From: a bacterium
GTDB taxonomy: Bacteria; Armatimonadota; Chthonomonadetes; Chthonomonadales; CAJBBX01
Assembly: GCA_009885735.1 (NCBI GenBank)
Contig: VFKD01000217.1
Span: 1 to 37,269 of the forward strand
Length of the DNA: 37,269 nt
Direction: 5' to 3'
Below, in pieces: positions 16,725 through 25,129 of this stretch. A program made the position numbers and the translations under genes. Under the pieces are notes generated by a model that searched no databases, was not told where the DNA came from, and saw nothing but the letters and a program-made list of their open reading frames with translations. Each line of letters opens with the position of its first letter. Within the stretch, counting starts at the first letter, position 1.

Positions 16725-19186
16725 GACTTAGACCGTTGCTTTCCTCGCCGACTGGAGTTTGGTCCCAGCTCTGTCTCGAACATGCCCCCATCCTCATCCG
16801 GTACGAGCATTCTGAACACCGGCACGATCTTGGTGGGACGTTCTGGATCTGGAGCCGCCATGCTGAACAACAGGCGCCCTTGCACCAGAAGCTGAATTGG
16901 AGGCGCATTAGCAGGGCCTCCAAACGCCTCGGTGGCGAAGACCTGCTGTGCTGGGAGGTTCAATCGCCCCACAGATGCGCCTTGTTCAGATGCCACGGCG
17001 CGACGCAGCGGCGGCGGCAGCGCGCCGACTAGGCGAAAACAGCCCACAAGCCCGCCCGTCACCCATCGCCATTCGCGAAGGCCATACTGCGCTCTGGCGC
17101 CTTCAGCCACACCAGAAGCCTGAAGCTGCGCATCGGAGAGGTTCGCTATCTCGCAGAGGTCGTCTAGGCGAAGTGTGCCGTGCTCTTTCTTCGCTGATCG
17201 CCACCGGTCCAGCAGCCTGTTCGGCACCTCCTTTGGCCGCTCATTGTAGAAGCTCAGTGTTCTGAATGAGTGCCAGTTCTGCTTGTGCGTCCACCTCATG
17301 CGAGAGCGATCCGCAGCTTTGCAGATGGCTGCGAAGAGCGTCTGACCTTTCGAGCTGATCTCGGCAGGATCATAGAGGCGAGTGAAGTGATCTCCTATCA
17401 CGTCCTCGCCAGTAGCGATGTGAATTGCCTCAAGCACGTCCGCTGTGGTGGCGCGGTCGCCTACCTGCGATGCGAGCGGGCCGGGCTCGTCTCGCCGTTG
17501 GCGCCTCACCTCCAGCTGTGCGTCCGCCGAATTCGGAGCATGTGGACGTGCGTCCTCCCTGCCATCCTCCTCGTCCGCTTCAAGCTTGCAGCTAGCGCTT
17601 ACAGTCAGGTTTACCAGCTTGCGAAGCCGAGGATCGCCGGCCCGGGCTGCATTCGCCCTGGCATTCCGAGGGCTTGTCGTCTCTGGGTTGGACCCTACGG
17701 CAAGGTCGCTCGCGGACATAATGGCCGCTGCATTCGCTCCGTCTGATACCTCGAAGCCAGAGCCTCCGATGAGCGACACCTGACCCAGTTCGTTCTGCTT
17801 TAGCGCAAGCATTGCAGTTCCTTGAGCCCCGCTGAACTGGGACGGAGGAACGCCGTTTGGAACGCTCTTGGCAGGTCCCACGCGGAATCCTCCGCCGGTC
17901 GCATCCACTCGCGTGCCAGATTGGTTCTGAAGTACTCCAGCCGACATGCCTGCAGGCATTTGGCTTCGAACTGTGTCGGGACCGTCCTCGGCTCCAGGGC
18001 CGAACTTGAGCGTCTTGCCATCACGCAGGCTTGCTAACTCCGCCCCTCCGAGTCCGAAATAGAGCTGAGTCGGACCCCAGCCTCCGTCCGCAAGCTTCTT
18101 CAGCAGCTCCTTGTCTTCCGGCGAGGCCGTCTCTGCGGCCTCCTTTAGCTCGTCGGGAGAGAGATCGGCGAACTTACGATAGCGCTCCATCTGCTCATTG
18201 AGCGCCAAGAGGGCTTTGTCTTTGTCCTGATTACGCATCTGCTGCTCGCGCAGTTGGGATCGAAGGTCCTGAACCACCTCATATCGGTAGGCACCCTCCG
18301 AACCGGTGCGCAGCCAGCGGAACTCAAACACCTCCGTAACGGCGCGCATCAAGTCTCGAACCGGGCGCTTTGTGCAGAAGAGGGTGATCTTGTCGTCCGC
18401 GACAGATCGCGACGGGACGAACTCAACTCCTGTCTGCTTCGACAGCGCAATGCAGAGTTCCGAGAACGAGATACCCTTCGCCGACAGTCCGACGGAGTGG
18501 TCTAGGCGAGGATCGACCACTGCTTTCTCGCGCTGCAGCGCCTGGTAGGCAGCGGTATCCGCATTAGGTTCCGGAGAGGCGAGGAGTGGGCGCGCTACAA
18601 CCACGTAAGGGTCGTTCGTCGTAGAGACCCATGCCGAATTACTGCTGCTCAATGGTTCCGCGTCATACTGCACAGCAGCCGGTCGGTTGATATCCTCGAG
18701 ATCGTCCACAATCGTACCGGCAACCGCAGCCGACCCGACCGTCGCAGGAACTCGCTTATGGGAGGGGCGATCAATTGCAATACGGACCCGCAGCTTGACG
18801 CCGGTCACGGGCTCGCCACTTGATGCAGGGGCGGCGCCGACTTGCTGCCCGGTCGCGGGAAACAGGATTGGCGTTGTCTCCGTAGACTCGACTCGACTAA
18901 ACCGATAGATCATAAGCACGGTGCAAGCTAGAATCAGGCCCGCAGCGGCGAACCGAGGCGACATGGCCGGCCTCAACCGGGAGGCGGCGACGCGGCCGAA
19001 AGGCACGAGTTCACGGGGCGACTGATATTCAGCCTTAAGCGTGTGCAGAAGTTGGCAGCCGGCGTCCAGCGCGGTCACAAACCGCTTGCAGCCAGTGCAG
19101 TTGAGAAGGTGTTGACGGACCTCATCCGATGTTGGCGTACCGCCTTGGCGTATTGCCTCCTGCTTCACTCGTCTGCAGCTAGTCAT
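16721..19186 (-). CDS. Transmembrane anti-sigma factor with zinc finger and two STN-like domains
   Basis: An 821-residue protein with an unusual layout. Residues 20-36 contain H26-xxx-C30-xx-C33, the zf-HC2 anti-sigma finger. One hydrophobic helix at about 78-95 (AAAGLILACTVLMIYRF) would place the rest outside the cytoplasm. Residues about 226-305 resemble an STN domain of secretins and TonB receptors (GISFSELCIALSKQTGVEF, then a RPVRDLMRAVTEVF helix). A second, more diverged STN-like segment lies at about 575-650. A charged coiled-coil-like stretch (about 305-350) and a long Gly/Ser/Ala linker lie between them. ATGA couples the start to the sigma gene stop. The predicted role is to hold the sigma factor until an envelope signal is sensed; the signal is unknown. 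Confidence 0.75.
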   Translation of the reverse strand: MTSCRRVKQEAIRQGGTPTSDEVRQHLLNCTGCKRFVTALDAGCQLLHTLKAEYQSPRELVPFGRVAASRLRPAMSPRFAAAGLILACTVLMIYRFSRVESTETTPILFPATGQQVGAAPASSGEPVTGVKLRVRIAIDRPSHKRVPATVGSAAVAGTIVDDLEDINRPAAVQYDAEPLSSSNSAWVSTTNDPYVVVARPLLASPEPNADTAAYQALQREKAVVDPRLDHSVGLSAKGISFSELCIALSKQTGVEFVPSRSVADDKITLFCTKRPVRDLMRAVTEVFEFRWLRTGSEGAYRYEVVQDLRSQLREQQMRNQDKDKALLALNEQMERYRKFADLSPDELKEAAETASPEDKELLKKLADGGWGPTQLYFGLGGAELASLRDGKTLKFGPGAEDGPDTVRSQMPAGMSAGVLQNQSGTRVDATGGGFRVGPAKSVPNGVPPSQFSGAQGTAMLALKQNELGQVSLIGGSGFEVSDGANAAAIMSASDLAVGSNPETTSPRNARANAARAGDPRLRKLVNLTVSASCKLEADEEDGREDARPHAPNSADAQLEVRRQRRDEPGPLASQVGDRATTADVLEAIHIATGEDVIGDHFTRLYDPAEISSKGQTLFAAICKAADRSRMRWTHKQNWHSFRTLSFYNERPKEVPNRLLDRWRSAKKEHGTLRLDDLCEIANLSDAQLQASGVAEGARAQYGLREWRWVTGGLVGCFRLVGALPPPLRRAVASEQGASVGRLNLPAQQVFATEAFGGPANAPPIQLLVQGRLLFSMAAPDPERPTKIVPVFRMLVPDEDGGMFETELGPNSSRRGKQRSKS

Positions 19187-19836
19187 GGCGCCTTCTCCTC
19201 ATCCCTCATCGCTTTGTCGGCCCATCGCGCAAGGTCGGTCCTGGCGCGATAGAGAGAATTGTATACAGACTTTCGTGTGAGTCCCAGTGCGGCCGCGATC
19301 TGTTCCGCGGTGCATCCGTCCACTTCGTGGAGTGTGAGAATGACCCGCCTGATAGGGGAGAGCTGCTTCAGCGCCTCATCCACGGTGAAACGAGCAGACT
19401 CAGCCGTCATCCCGTCCGCAAGTTCCTCGGCAGCCTCGAGGGGTACCGTGTTCGCACGGTCGCGGGACCTGCTTCGGAGGCGGTCCTTGCATACATTGAC
19501 AGCGAGTCGAGTGACCCATGCCTCAAATTCGCCACTCCCGCGAAAGGTGGGCAGCCTTTCGATAATGCGCACCAGGACCTCTTGCAGCGCATCGGCGGCA
19601 TCTTCTCTGTGGGCCAGCATCGCCCGACAGAGCAGCGAGAGCCTTCGATGATGTGGCAAGAGGAGGCGCTCAATGGCGGCGTGGTCGCCGTGAATTGCCC
19701 TGGCCAAAAGGTCGCGCAAGGGCACGCCGGCACCCTCGTGCTGAAGGCCCATCGTCAGCCGATCAGATTGCTGCAGGGTCGCGCTCCTCCCAACATTATG
19801 GTCCTCTGCATATATGACGAAACAGGTCTCGCTCAT
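19183..19836 (-). CDS. RNA polymerase ECF-type sigma factor
   Basis: A 217-residue group 4 sigma factor. Region 2 covers about residues 45-115: the conserved DAADALQEVLVRIIERLPTF helix for core binding and -10 recognition, then FEAWVTRLAVNVCKDRLRS. Region 4 covers about 150-205: LSPIRRVILTLHEVDG followed by the helix-turn-helix EQIAAALGLTRKSVYNSLYRAR. The first 35 residues precede the family core, and the ribosome site is weak, so the true start may be further in. It is translationally coupled (ATGA) to its anti-sigma gene. It is transcribed divergently from guaA, with 132 bp between the starts. Confidence 0.95.
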   Translation of the reverse strand: MSETCFVIYAEDHNVGRSATLQQSDRLTMGLQHEGAGVPLRDLLARAIHGDHAAIERLLLPHHRRLSLLCRAMLAHREDAADALQEVLVRIIERLPTFRGSGEFEAWVTRLAVNVCKDRLRSRSRDRANTVPLEAAEELADGMTAESARFTVDEALKQLSPIRRVILTLHEVDGCTAEQIAAALGLTRKSVYNSLYRARTDLARWADKAMRDEEKAP

Positions 19837-19875
19837 TGCTCACCACCGTCAAAGAATCTTTTTGCGGTGCAGCGC

Positions 19876-19904
19876 TTGACAGAACGTTTGTGAACCACTA
19901 TAAT
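19876..19904 (+). promoter_or_regulatory. Consensus sigma-70 promoter of guaA
   Basis: TTGACA (19876-19881) and TATAAT (19899-19904) are separated by exactly 17 nt; both boxes match the consensus at every position. Transcription should start near 19911, giving a leader of about 58 nt. No riboswitch fold is evident in that leader. Confidence 0.85.
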
Positions 19905-19968
19905 AAGATATTGTCCACAGTCGTTCCTATCTCTTCGCTGCACGCTTTCACTCTTCCACGGGCACTTC

Positions 19969-21516
19969 ATGCTTCGAGATCCAACCGACGAGTTGATCGT
20001 CATCCTCGATTTTGGCGCACAGTACACGCAGCTCATTGCAAGGCGTGTTCGTGAGGCTCATGTCTATAGCGAGATACTACCCTTCGATACGCCTCTGGCG
20101 GAGATCGCTGCGCGGAAGCCGAGCGGAATTATCTTTTCGGGTGGCCCAAGCAGCGTTTACGCGGCTGGCGCTCCTTCGGTGTCCGAGGAAGTCTATCGCC
20201 TAGGCGTTCCAATTCTGGGCATCTGCTATGGCCTGCAGTTGATGGCAATGCAGTTGGGCGGAGCGGTTACTCCCGGAAGCACGGGCGAGTACGGCAAAGC
20301 CGAGATCACGATCATTGAGCCGGGAATTCTGTTTCAGGGCTTCGAAGCAAAGCTGCCGTGCTGGATGAGCCACGGAGATACCGTGGTGGGAGCGCCGGAA
20401 GGCTTCGAGGTGTACGCCACCACCCAGTCGGCGCCGATTGCGGCGATGGGTTGTCCGGCAAGGCAGTTGTACGGAGTACAGTTTCACCCAGAGGTTGTTC
20501 ACACGCCGTTTGGCGCAGAACTTCTACGGCGATTTGTAATCGAGATATGCGGCTGCGGAGGCTTGTGGACTGTCGAATCGTTCATCGAGGACGCCGTCGA
20601 TAGCATCCGGCAGACAGTTGGGTCGAGTGGCGTTATCTGCGGAGTGTCTGGCGGGATAGATTCGTGCGCAGTGGCTGCCCTGGTGCATCGGGCGGTGGGC
20701 GACCAGCTGACGTGCATATTCGTGAACCACGGCCTTCTGCGGGAGGGCGAGGCCGAGCAGGTGAGAACCGATTTCGCGGATGCATTAGGGATTCGGCTCA
20801 TCTATGCCGAGGCGACCGATCGGTTTCTCTCCCGGCTGGCGGGTGTCACTGATCCTGAGTGCAAGCGCAAAATAATCGGCGAGGAGTTTGTGAGGGTTTT
20901 CGAGCTTCATGCCGATAATATCGCCGGAGCGGAGTTCCTCGCGCAAGGCACGCTCTACCCGGACGTTATTGAGAGCGGCACGCGTACCGCTGCGAAGATC
21001 AAGACCCATCATAACGTCGGCGGCCTTCCCGAGAACATGCGCCTGAAGGTTCTTGAGCCGCTCAGGTATCTATTTAAGGATGAAGCGCGCGCCGTAGCCG
21101 CAGATCTGGGTCTGCCGGATTCCATTGTAAATCGCCATCCATTTCCTGGCCCAGGTCTGGCCATTCGCATCATGGGCGACGTTACGCTTGATCGACTTCA
21201 GATGCTTCGTGCCGCGGACGCCATCTTTATTGACGAGATTCGCAGCGCGGGTCTCTACTCCAGCATCTGGCAGGCATTTGCAGCGCTTGCTCCCGGAGTT
21301 CGCAGCGTTGGCGTGATGGGGGATGCTCGAACCTACGAGCACCCAATTATACTCAGGGCGGTCTCCAGCGAAGATGCGATGACCGCGCAATGGACGCGGA
21401 TTCCCTATGATGTGCTGGACAAAGTGAGCAACAGGATTGTGAACGAAGTGCCCGGGGTCAACCGGGTTGTATACGACATCAGTTCCAAGCCGCCCGCGAC
21501 GATAGAGTGGGAGTAA
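19969..21516 (+). CDS. guaA: GMP synthase (glutamine-hydrolysing)
   Basis: A 515-residue enzyme that converts XMP to GMP with glutamine and ATP. The N-terminal class I glutamine amidotransferase has IIFSGGPSS and the nucleophile C86 in GICYGLQ, with the catalytic H-x-E in FHPEV. The ATP-pyrophosphatase domain starts at about residue 220 with the P-loop SGGIDS. The C-terminal dimerisation domain has HHNVGGLPE, the XMP-binding [12 protein letters not shown] and the terminal KPPATIEWE. It heads a purine cluster with hpt, which overlaps its stop by 10 nt. Confidence 0.97.
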   Translation: MLRDPTDELIVILDFGAQYTQLIARRVREAHVYSEILPFDTPLAEIAARKPSGIIFSGGPSSVYAAGAPSVSEEVYRLGVPILGICYGLQLMAMQLGGAVTPGSTGEYGKAEITIIEPGILFQGFEAKLPCWMSHGDTVVGAPEGFEVYATTQSAPIAAMGCPARQLYGVQFHPEVVHTPFGAELLRRFVIEICGCGGLWTVESFIEDAVDSIRQTVGSSGVICGVSGGIDSCAVAALVHRAVGDQLTCIFVNHGLLREGEAEQVRTDFADALGIRLIYAEATDRFLSRLAGVTDPECKRKIIGEEFVRVFELHADNIAGAEFLAQGTLYPDVIESGTRTAAKIKTHHNVGGLPENMRLKVLEPLRYLFKDEARAVAADLGLPDSIVNRHPFPGPGLAIRIMGDVTLDRLQMLRAADAIFIDEIRSAGLYSSIWQAFAALAPGVRSVGVMGDARTYEHPIILRAVSSEDAMTAQWTRIPYDVLDKVSNRIVNEVPGVNRVVYDISSKPPATIEWE

Positions 21517-22049
21517 CTCTCGGCCACCCGCCAATACCGGCAGTCGTCTATTCTGCCGAGGCGATTGCCACGAGAGTGCAGCAGCTTGGCCGTGAGATCA
21601 GCGCTCACTATCGCTATAAAGAGGTGATCGCCCTCGCTGTGATGAACGGCGCGATGCTTTTCGCCGCAGACCTTGTGCGGCAGCTTGACGTAGACGTAGC
21701 GCTGGACTCCATCACCGTGCGTTCGTATGAGCAGGGCACCGTGTCTCCTGGATCAGTTGAGCTGTTGAGCAGGCCGACACGGACATTGTCCGGCAAGCAT
21801 GTGCTCCTGATAGAAGACATAGTGGACACGGGGCACACGCTCAATTTCCTAAAGGCTATCCTGTGGGAGACAGGTCCGGCAACAGTGAGCTGCGTCTCTC
21901 TGTTGAACAAGCCGGTGAGGCGCCAGACCGAGGCGTATGCGGACTTCATTGGATTTGACATAGACGATGTATTCGTTGTGGGTTACGGACTGGATCTTGA
22001 CGGCCGATATCGTAACCTTCCCTATGTAGGATGGCTGCCGTCACTATAG
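21507..22049 (+). CDS. hpt: Hypoxanthine(-guanine) phosphoribosyltransferase
   Basis: A 180-residue purine salvage enzyme that makes IMP/GMP from hypoxanthine/guanine and PRPP. The PRPP-binding motif [14 protein letters not shown] lies at about residue 94, a flexible-loop region ([13 protein letters not shown]) precedes it, and the base-binding segment [17 protein letters not shown] follows near the end. The GTG start lies inside the last codons of guaA in another frame, so the two are probably coupled. A strong hairpin follows the stop by 2 nt. Confidence 0.95.
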   Translation: MGVTLGHPPIPAVVYSAEAIATRVQQLGREISAHYRYKEVIALAVMNGAMLFAADLVRQLDVDVALDSITVRSYEQGTVSPGSVELLSRPTRTLSGKHVLLIEDIVDTGHTLNFLKAILWETGPATVSCVSLLNKPVRRQTEAYADFIGFDIDDVFVVGYGLDLDGRYRNLPYVGWLPSL

Positions 22050-22051
22050 CA

Positions 22052-22079
22052 ATCTGCGCGGTACCATCCGCGTGCAGAT
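22052..22079 (+). terminator. Stem-loop between hpt and rho, possible terminator
   Basis: ATCTGCGCGG (22052-22061) pairs with CCGCGTGCAGAT (22068-22079), with a single bulged T and a 6-nt loop. The stem begins 2 nt after the hpt stop. The nearest U-run, ATTTTTC, starts about 16-20 nt later, which is too far for a standard intrinsic terminator. It may instead protect the hpt 3' end or act with Rho, whose gene follows. Confidence 0.45.
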
Positions 22080-22146
22080 CCTCGTTTCATTACATTTTTC
22101 TTCCCCACCAGATTTGCAATTGTCGGTTGGGTAAGGAGGCACAGGC

Positions 22147-23544
22147 TTGAGCAGATTACCTTCTAGAGACGTACCGGCGAATACTGGCAGCGCACCCCGA
22201 CGCGACAGCATGCGCGGCAAACGGCAGCGCGTTGATGCACCCCCTCCACGTAAAGTGGATTTTGATGAGAATCCGGTTAATCTTGCGGACCTCGAGAACA
22301 AGAGCCTGGACGACCTATTGGCCCTTGCAAGAGATGCCGGGCTAACCGTGGAGGTTCCCTCTCGGCGCGAGGACATTATCCGCCGTATACTCGATTCTCA
22401 GCCCGACAAGAACAGCATGCTCATGGCCCAGGGCATTCTCGAGATACTTGGGGAAGGGTGGGGGTTTTTGCGGCGCAACAACCTCACGCCCAATGCAGAA
22501 GACATCTACGTCTCGCAGACACAGATCAAGCGCTTTGCTCTGAAGACAGGCGACCTGGTTCGCGGGCAGGTTCGCCCGCCAAAGGATTCCGAAAAGTACT
22601 ACGGCCTGCTGCGAGTGGAACAGGTGAATGCCCTGGAGCCGGACGTCGCTCGGGCCCGAGTGAACTTCGATGACCTCACGCCGATCTATCCAAACGAGAG
22701 GCTGATTCTCGAAACTGCGCCCACGGAGATTGCGGGCCGGCTCTTCGACCTTATCTCGCCGGTTGGAAAAGGGCAGCGCGGCACCATCGTGGCGCCTCCC
22801 AAGGCCGGCAAGACGACAATCCTCAAGACCATTGCAAATGCTATCGCCACAAATCACCCCGAGATGGTGCTCCTCGTACTGCTTATCGACGAGCGGCCGG
22901 AGGAGGTGACCGACATTCGTCGCTCCGTTCGCGGTGAAGTGATCAGCTCGACTTTCGACGAGACTCCTGAGAACCATATGCGCGTGGCCGACATGGTGCT
23001 GGAGCAGGCGAAGCGCCTAGTGGAATCCGGCAAGGATGTAATTGTTCTTATGGATAGCCTGACTCGCTATACAAGGGCGTCCAATCTTACGGTGAGTCCG
23101 AGTGGACGCACCCTTTCGGGAGGGCTGGATCCGGCGGCGCTCTATAGACCGAAACGGTTCTTCGGCGCCGCACGTAATATTGAGGAGGGGGGAAGCCTCA
23201 CCATCCTCGCCACAGCGCTGGTGGAGACCGGCAGCCGGATGGACGACCACATTTTCGAGGAGTTCAAGGGCACCGGCAACATGGAACTGGACCTAGACCG
23301 GAACCTTGCCGACAGGCGAGTGTTTCCTGCAGTTGACATTATGAAGTCCGGCACCCGGCATGACGAGCTCCTGTATGACGAAGACACGATAAAGCGGATC
23401 ACCCAGCTTCGGAGACTGCTCGCAGGACTGTCGTCCATTGAGGCGACGGAACTTCTGATCGACCGCCTAAAGCACACGAAGTCGAACAAGGAGTTTCTCA
23501 AGATGGTAGACCGAACGATGAAGGCCAGCGAGTCGACCGAGTAG
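22147..23544 (+). CDS. rho: Transcription termination factor Rho
   Basis: A 465-residue hexameric RNA helicase. A basic N-terminal tail of about 45 residues leads to the Rho N domain (ADLENKSLDDLLALARDAGL). The cold-shock RNA-binding domain (EGWGFLRRNNLTP, DLVRGQVRPP) follows. The ATPase has the Walker A motif around K219/K222 (APPKAGKTT), Walker B (VIVLMDSLTRY) and the R-loop region. The TTG start is supported by AAGGAGG (22133-22139) at 7 nt. The 97-nt leader carries the hpt hairpin, and Rho often autoregulates by premature termination in its own leader. Confidence 0.97.
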   Translation: MSRLPSRDVPANTGSAPRRDSMRGKRQRVDAPPPRKVDFDENPVNLADLENKSLDDLLALARDAGLTVEVPSRREDIIRRILDSQPDKNSMLMAQGILEILGEGWGFLRRNNLTPNAEDIYVSQTQIKRFALKTGDLVRGQVRPPKDSEKYYGLLRVEQVNALEPDVARARVNFDDLTPIYPNERLILETAPTEIAGRLFDLISPVGKGQRGTIVAPPKAGKTTILKTIANAIATNHPEMVLLVLLIDERPEEVTDIRRSVRGEVISSTFDETPENHMRVADMVLEQAKRLVESGKDVIVLMDSLTRYTRASNLTVSPSGRTLSGGLDPAALYRPKRFFGAARNIEEGGSLTILATALVETGSRMDDHIFEEFKGTGNMELDLDRNLADRRVFPAVDIMKSGTRHDELLYDEDTIKRITQLRRLLAGLSSIEATELLIDRLKHTKSNKEFLKMVDRTMKASESTE

Positions 23545-23575
23545 CGACCGCAGTACTAGCAGCGGAGAAACAGAC

Positions 23576-24100
23576 GTGAGCAACGATTTCAAAGACCTCT
23601 TTCCGGACGACGACCCTCTTAAGGAGGGTGGACTACTGGGAGGAAAGCACAGCAGTGGCGAGCCGGAAAACCTCGGCCCACGGGCGCTTCACGAGAAGGA
23701 AGTGCGGATTATCGGAGTGTTTGAGCACGCCGATCCGAGTGAGGGCGATTCCCGAAAGTGCTTTGTGCTGTTGCAAGACAACGCAGGGCGCAAACTCCCA
23801 ATCTGGATTGGCGAGAACGAGGCAGGCGCGATCGTGATGGCAATTCAGGGCAAGCAGTTCGATAGGCCCCTGACGCACGACCTCCTAAAGATTGTGGTTG
23901 ATAGGCTGGGCGGAGAAGTAGTTCGCATCGTCATTGACGACCTCTGGCAGGACGTCTACTATGCAAAGGTGACTATCGACCAGGGAGCCGAGTCTATCGA
24001 GATCGACTGCCGTCCGAGCGATGCTCTCGCAATCGCCATGCGCTCGAGAGCGCCTGTTTACGTGGCGGAGGACGTGCTGCACTCCATGGAGGAGGCCTGA
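23576..24100 (+). CDS. Bifunctional nuclease (BFN) domain protein, DUF151
   Basis: A 174-residue protein. An acidic N-terminal tail of about 40 residues is followed by a single BFN/DUF151 domain with its typical order: VLLQDNAGRKLPIWIGENEAGAI, the TH(D)LL helix, then IEIDCRPSDALAIAMR and APVYVAEDVL. Some plant and Mycobacterium/Thermotoga members have been linked to nuclease activity, but the biochemical role is not settled. The GTG start lies 31 nt after the rho stop with GGAG upstream, so co-transcription with rho is likely. Confidence 0.9.
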   Translation: MSNDFKDLFPDDDPLKEGGLLGGKHSSGEPENLGPRALHEKEVRIIGVFEHADPSEGDSRKCFVLLQDNAGRKLPIWIGENEAGAIVMAIQGKQFDRPLTHDLLKIVVDRLGGEVVRIVIDDLWQDVYYAKVTIDQGAESIEIDCRPSDALAIAMRSRAPVYVAEDVLHSMEEA

Positions 24101-24277
24101 TACTTCCTTCGTCGTTCGGCGGGTGGTTCCGAGAACGGCGTGTGACCGTGTTTGCCCTTCCACAGGTCTGCATTGCGAGATGAACCCGGGTTCCGGGTAA
24201 GTCTCCTTCCCCACAGTTGACATAACAGACATTATCGGACGTTTTCTAAGTCGTCATTCCAGTGCATATAGCAGAAA

Positions 24278-24324
24278 AGGCGCGGCATCTCCGTGGCTTT
24301 GTCGCCACGATCGATACCGCGCCT
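24278..24324 (-). terminator. Nested hairpin, terminator of the response-regulator operon (possibly bidirectional)
   Basis: AGGCGCGG (24278-24285) pairs with CCGCGCCT (24317-24324), enclosing an inner GTGGC/GCCAC stem. On the minus strand the outer stem ends in CCTTTTCTGC, a short U-run about 70 nt after the stop of the small membrane protein gene. On the plus strand it is followed by CATTTCTTG, so it might also stop transcription from rho. The rest of 24101-24391 shows no gene. Confidence 0.6.
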
Positions 24325-24391
24325 CATTTCTTGATTCACCTGCACCTGTGCATAACTGGAGTGCCGGACACTCCCTGCCAAGGTTGTGGGA

Positions 24392-24598
24392 TTACGCCGG
24401 CACCGGCGAGCTCAGATGCGCATGAATCTCACGCATCTTGTCGTCGCAATCCTTGAGTACATCCGCCACTGAGCGCGCCATGCCCGGGGGCAGTGCTGCA
24501 CGCCGCTTGAACAGGAATGCCAAGGAGACGACCGTTACGCTCAGGGCCAGCACTCCGAGAAGCATCGCTGCGTCGCGGCGATCTCTACTCACGCCCAC
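24392..24598 (-). CDS. Small single-pass membrane protein, unknown function
   Basis: A 68-residue protein that I do not recognise. A short charged N terminus (GVSRDRRDA) is followed by one membrane helix at about residues 11-30 (AMLLGVLALSVTVVSLAFLF), then KRR and an amphipathic tail rich in acidic and basic residues. The GTG start has GGAG 6 nt upstream and lies 14 nt after the stop of the response regulator gene, so it looks like a real second gene of that operon. The positive-inside rule is ambiguous, with arginines on both sides; the KRR after the helix suggests a cytoplasmic C terminus. Confidence 0.68.
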   Translation of the reverse strand: MGVSRDRRDAAMLLGVLALSVTVVSLAFLFKRRAALPPGMARSVADVLKDCDDKMREIHAHLSSPVPA

Positions 24599-24612
24599 GG
24601 TTCTCTCCGGTC

Positions 24613-25032
24613 CTATCCGCCGCCCAAGTCATACCGCTTGCCGCCGTCTGAGCCGTCGTCATCCAGTGACTTGAAGATGCGCTTGACAAACGCGATGAGC
24701 TCCATCGGATTGAACGGCTTCGTGAGGTAACAGTCCACGCCGGACTGCCATCCACGGAACACATCGGCATCCTGCGCCTTAGCCGTAAGCATGATCACGG
24801 GTATGTCTCGGGTAACCGGATCCTTCTTTAGGTTCTGCAGGACTTCGAATCCGTCCATGTAGGGCATCATCACGTCCAGCACGATAAGGTCAGGCGACTC
24901 AGAGGCTACCTTCTCGAGCGCTTCCTTGCCATCATATGCGGTCACTACCTCATAGCCTTGGCGCTCGAGGTTCACCTGGACGAGACGTACAATGTGCCGC
25001 TCGTCGTCAACCGCTAGTATCTTCTTAGGCAT
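24613..25032 (-). CDS. Stand-alone response regulator receiver protein (CheY-like)
   Basis: A single receiver domain of about 139 residues with all phosphorylation residues: the acidic pair in AVDDE, phospho-acceptor D53 (VLDVMMP), T83 (MLTAKA) and K105 (LTKPF). The last 20 residues are acidic/Gly-rich and carry no DNA-binding domain. Two ATGs are available: 25038, and 25032, which has AGGA at 6 nt; the latter is preferred. No histidine kinase gene lies in the window, so it is an orphan. It is followed at 14 nt by the small membrane protein gene. Confidence 0.9.
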   Translation of the reverse strand: MPKKILAVDDERHIVRLVQVNLERQGYEVVTAYDGKEALEKVASESPDLIVLDVMMPYMDGFEVLQNLKKDPVTRDIPVIMLTAKAQDADVFRGWQSGVDCYLTKPFNPMELIAFVKRIFKSLDDDGSDGGKRYDLGGG

Positions 25033-25089
25033 TCTCATTCCTATTCGCTGGAGTAGTGGGTCGTTAGTCTACCGGCGATGTGCTACGCC

Positions 25090-25129
25090 ATTGTAACACA
25101 GGCCAATGGGAGTGTCAACGGTTTGACAC
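25090..25129 (-). promoter_or_regulatory. Promoter of the response-regulator operon with overlapping inverted repeat
   Basis: On the minus strand TTGACA (25118-25113) and TACAAT (25095-25090) are separated by 17 nt, a near-consensus sigma-70 promoter with a leader of about 50 nt. GTGTCAA-cggt-TTGACAC (25112-25129) is a perfect inverted repeat that contains the -35 box and abuts the lipM stop. It could be an operator, or the end hairpin of the upstream operon. Confidence 0.72.

Noticed and set aside
19837-19968. Possible ECF-type promoter (GGAAC ... TCTTA) for self-regulation of the sigma factor
   Set aside because: Spacing between the boxes is about 12 nt instead of 15-17, so I cannot support it.
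24262-24456. 64-residue plus-strand frame beside the BFN gene
   Set aside because: It crosses the nested hairpin at 24278-24324 and the antisense of the small membrane protein gene, and has no ribosome site.
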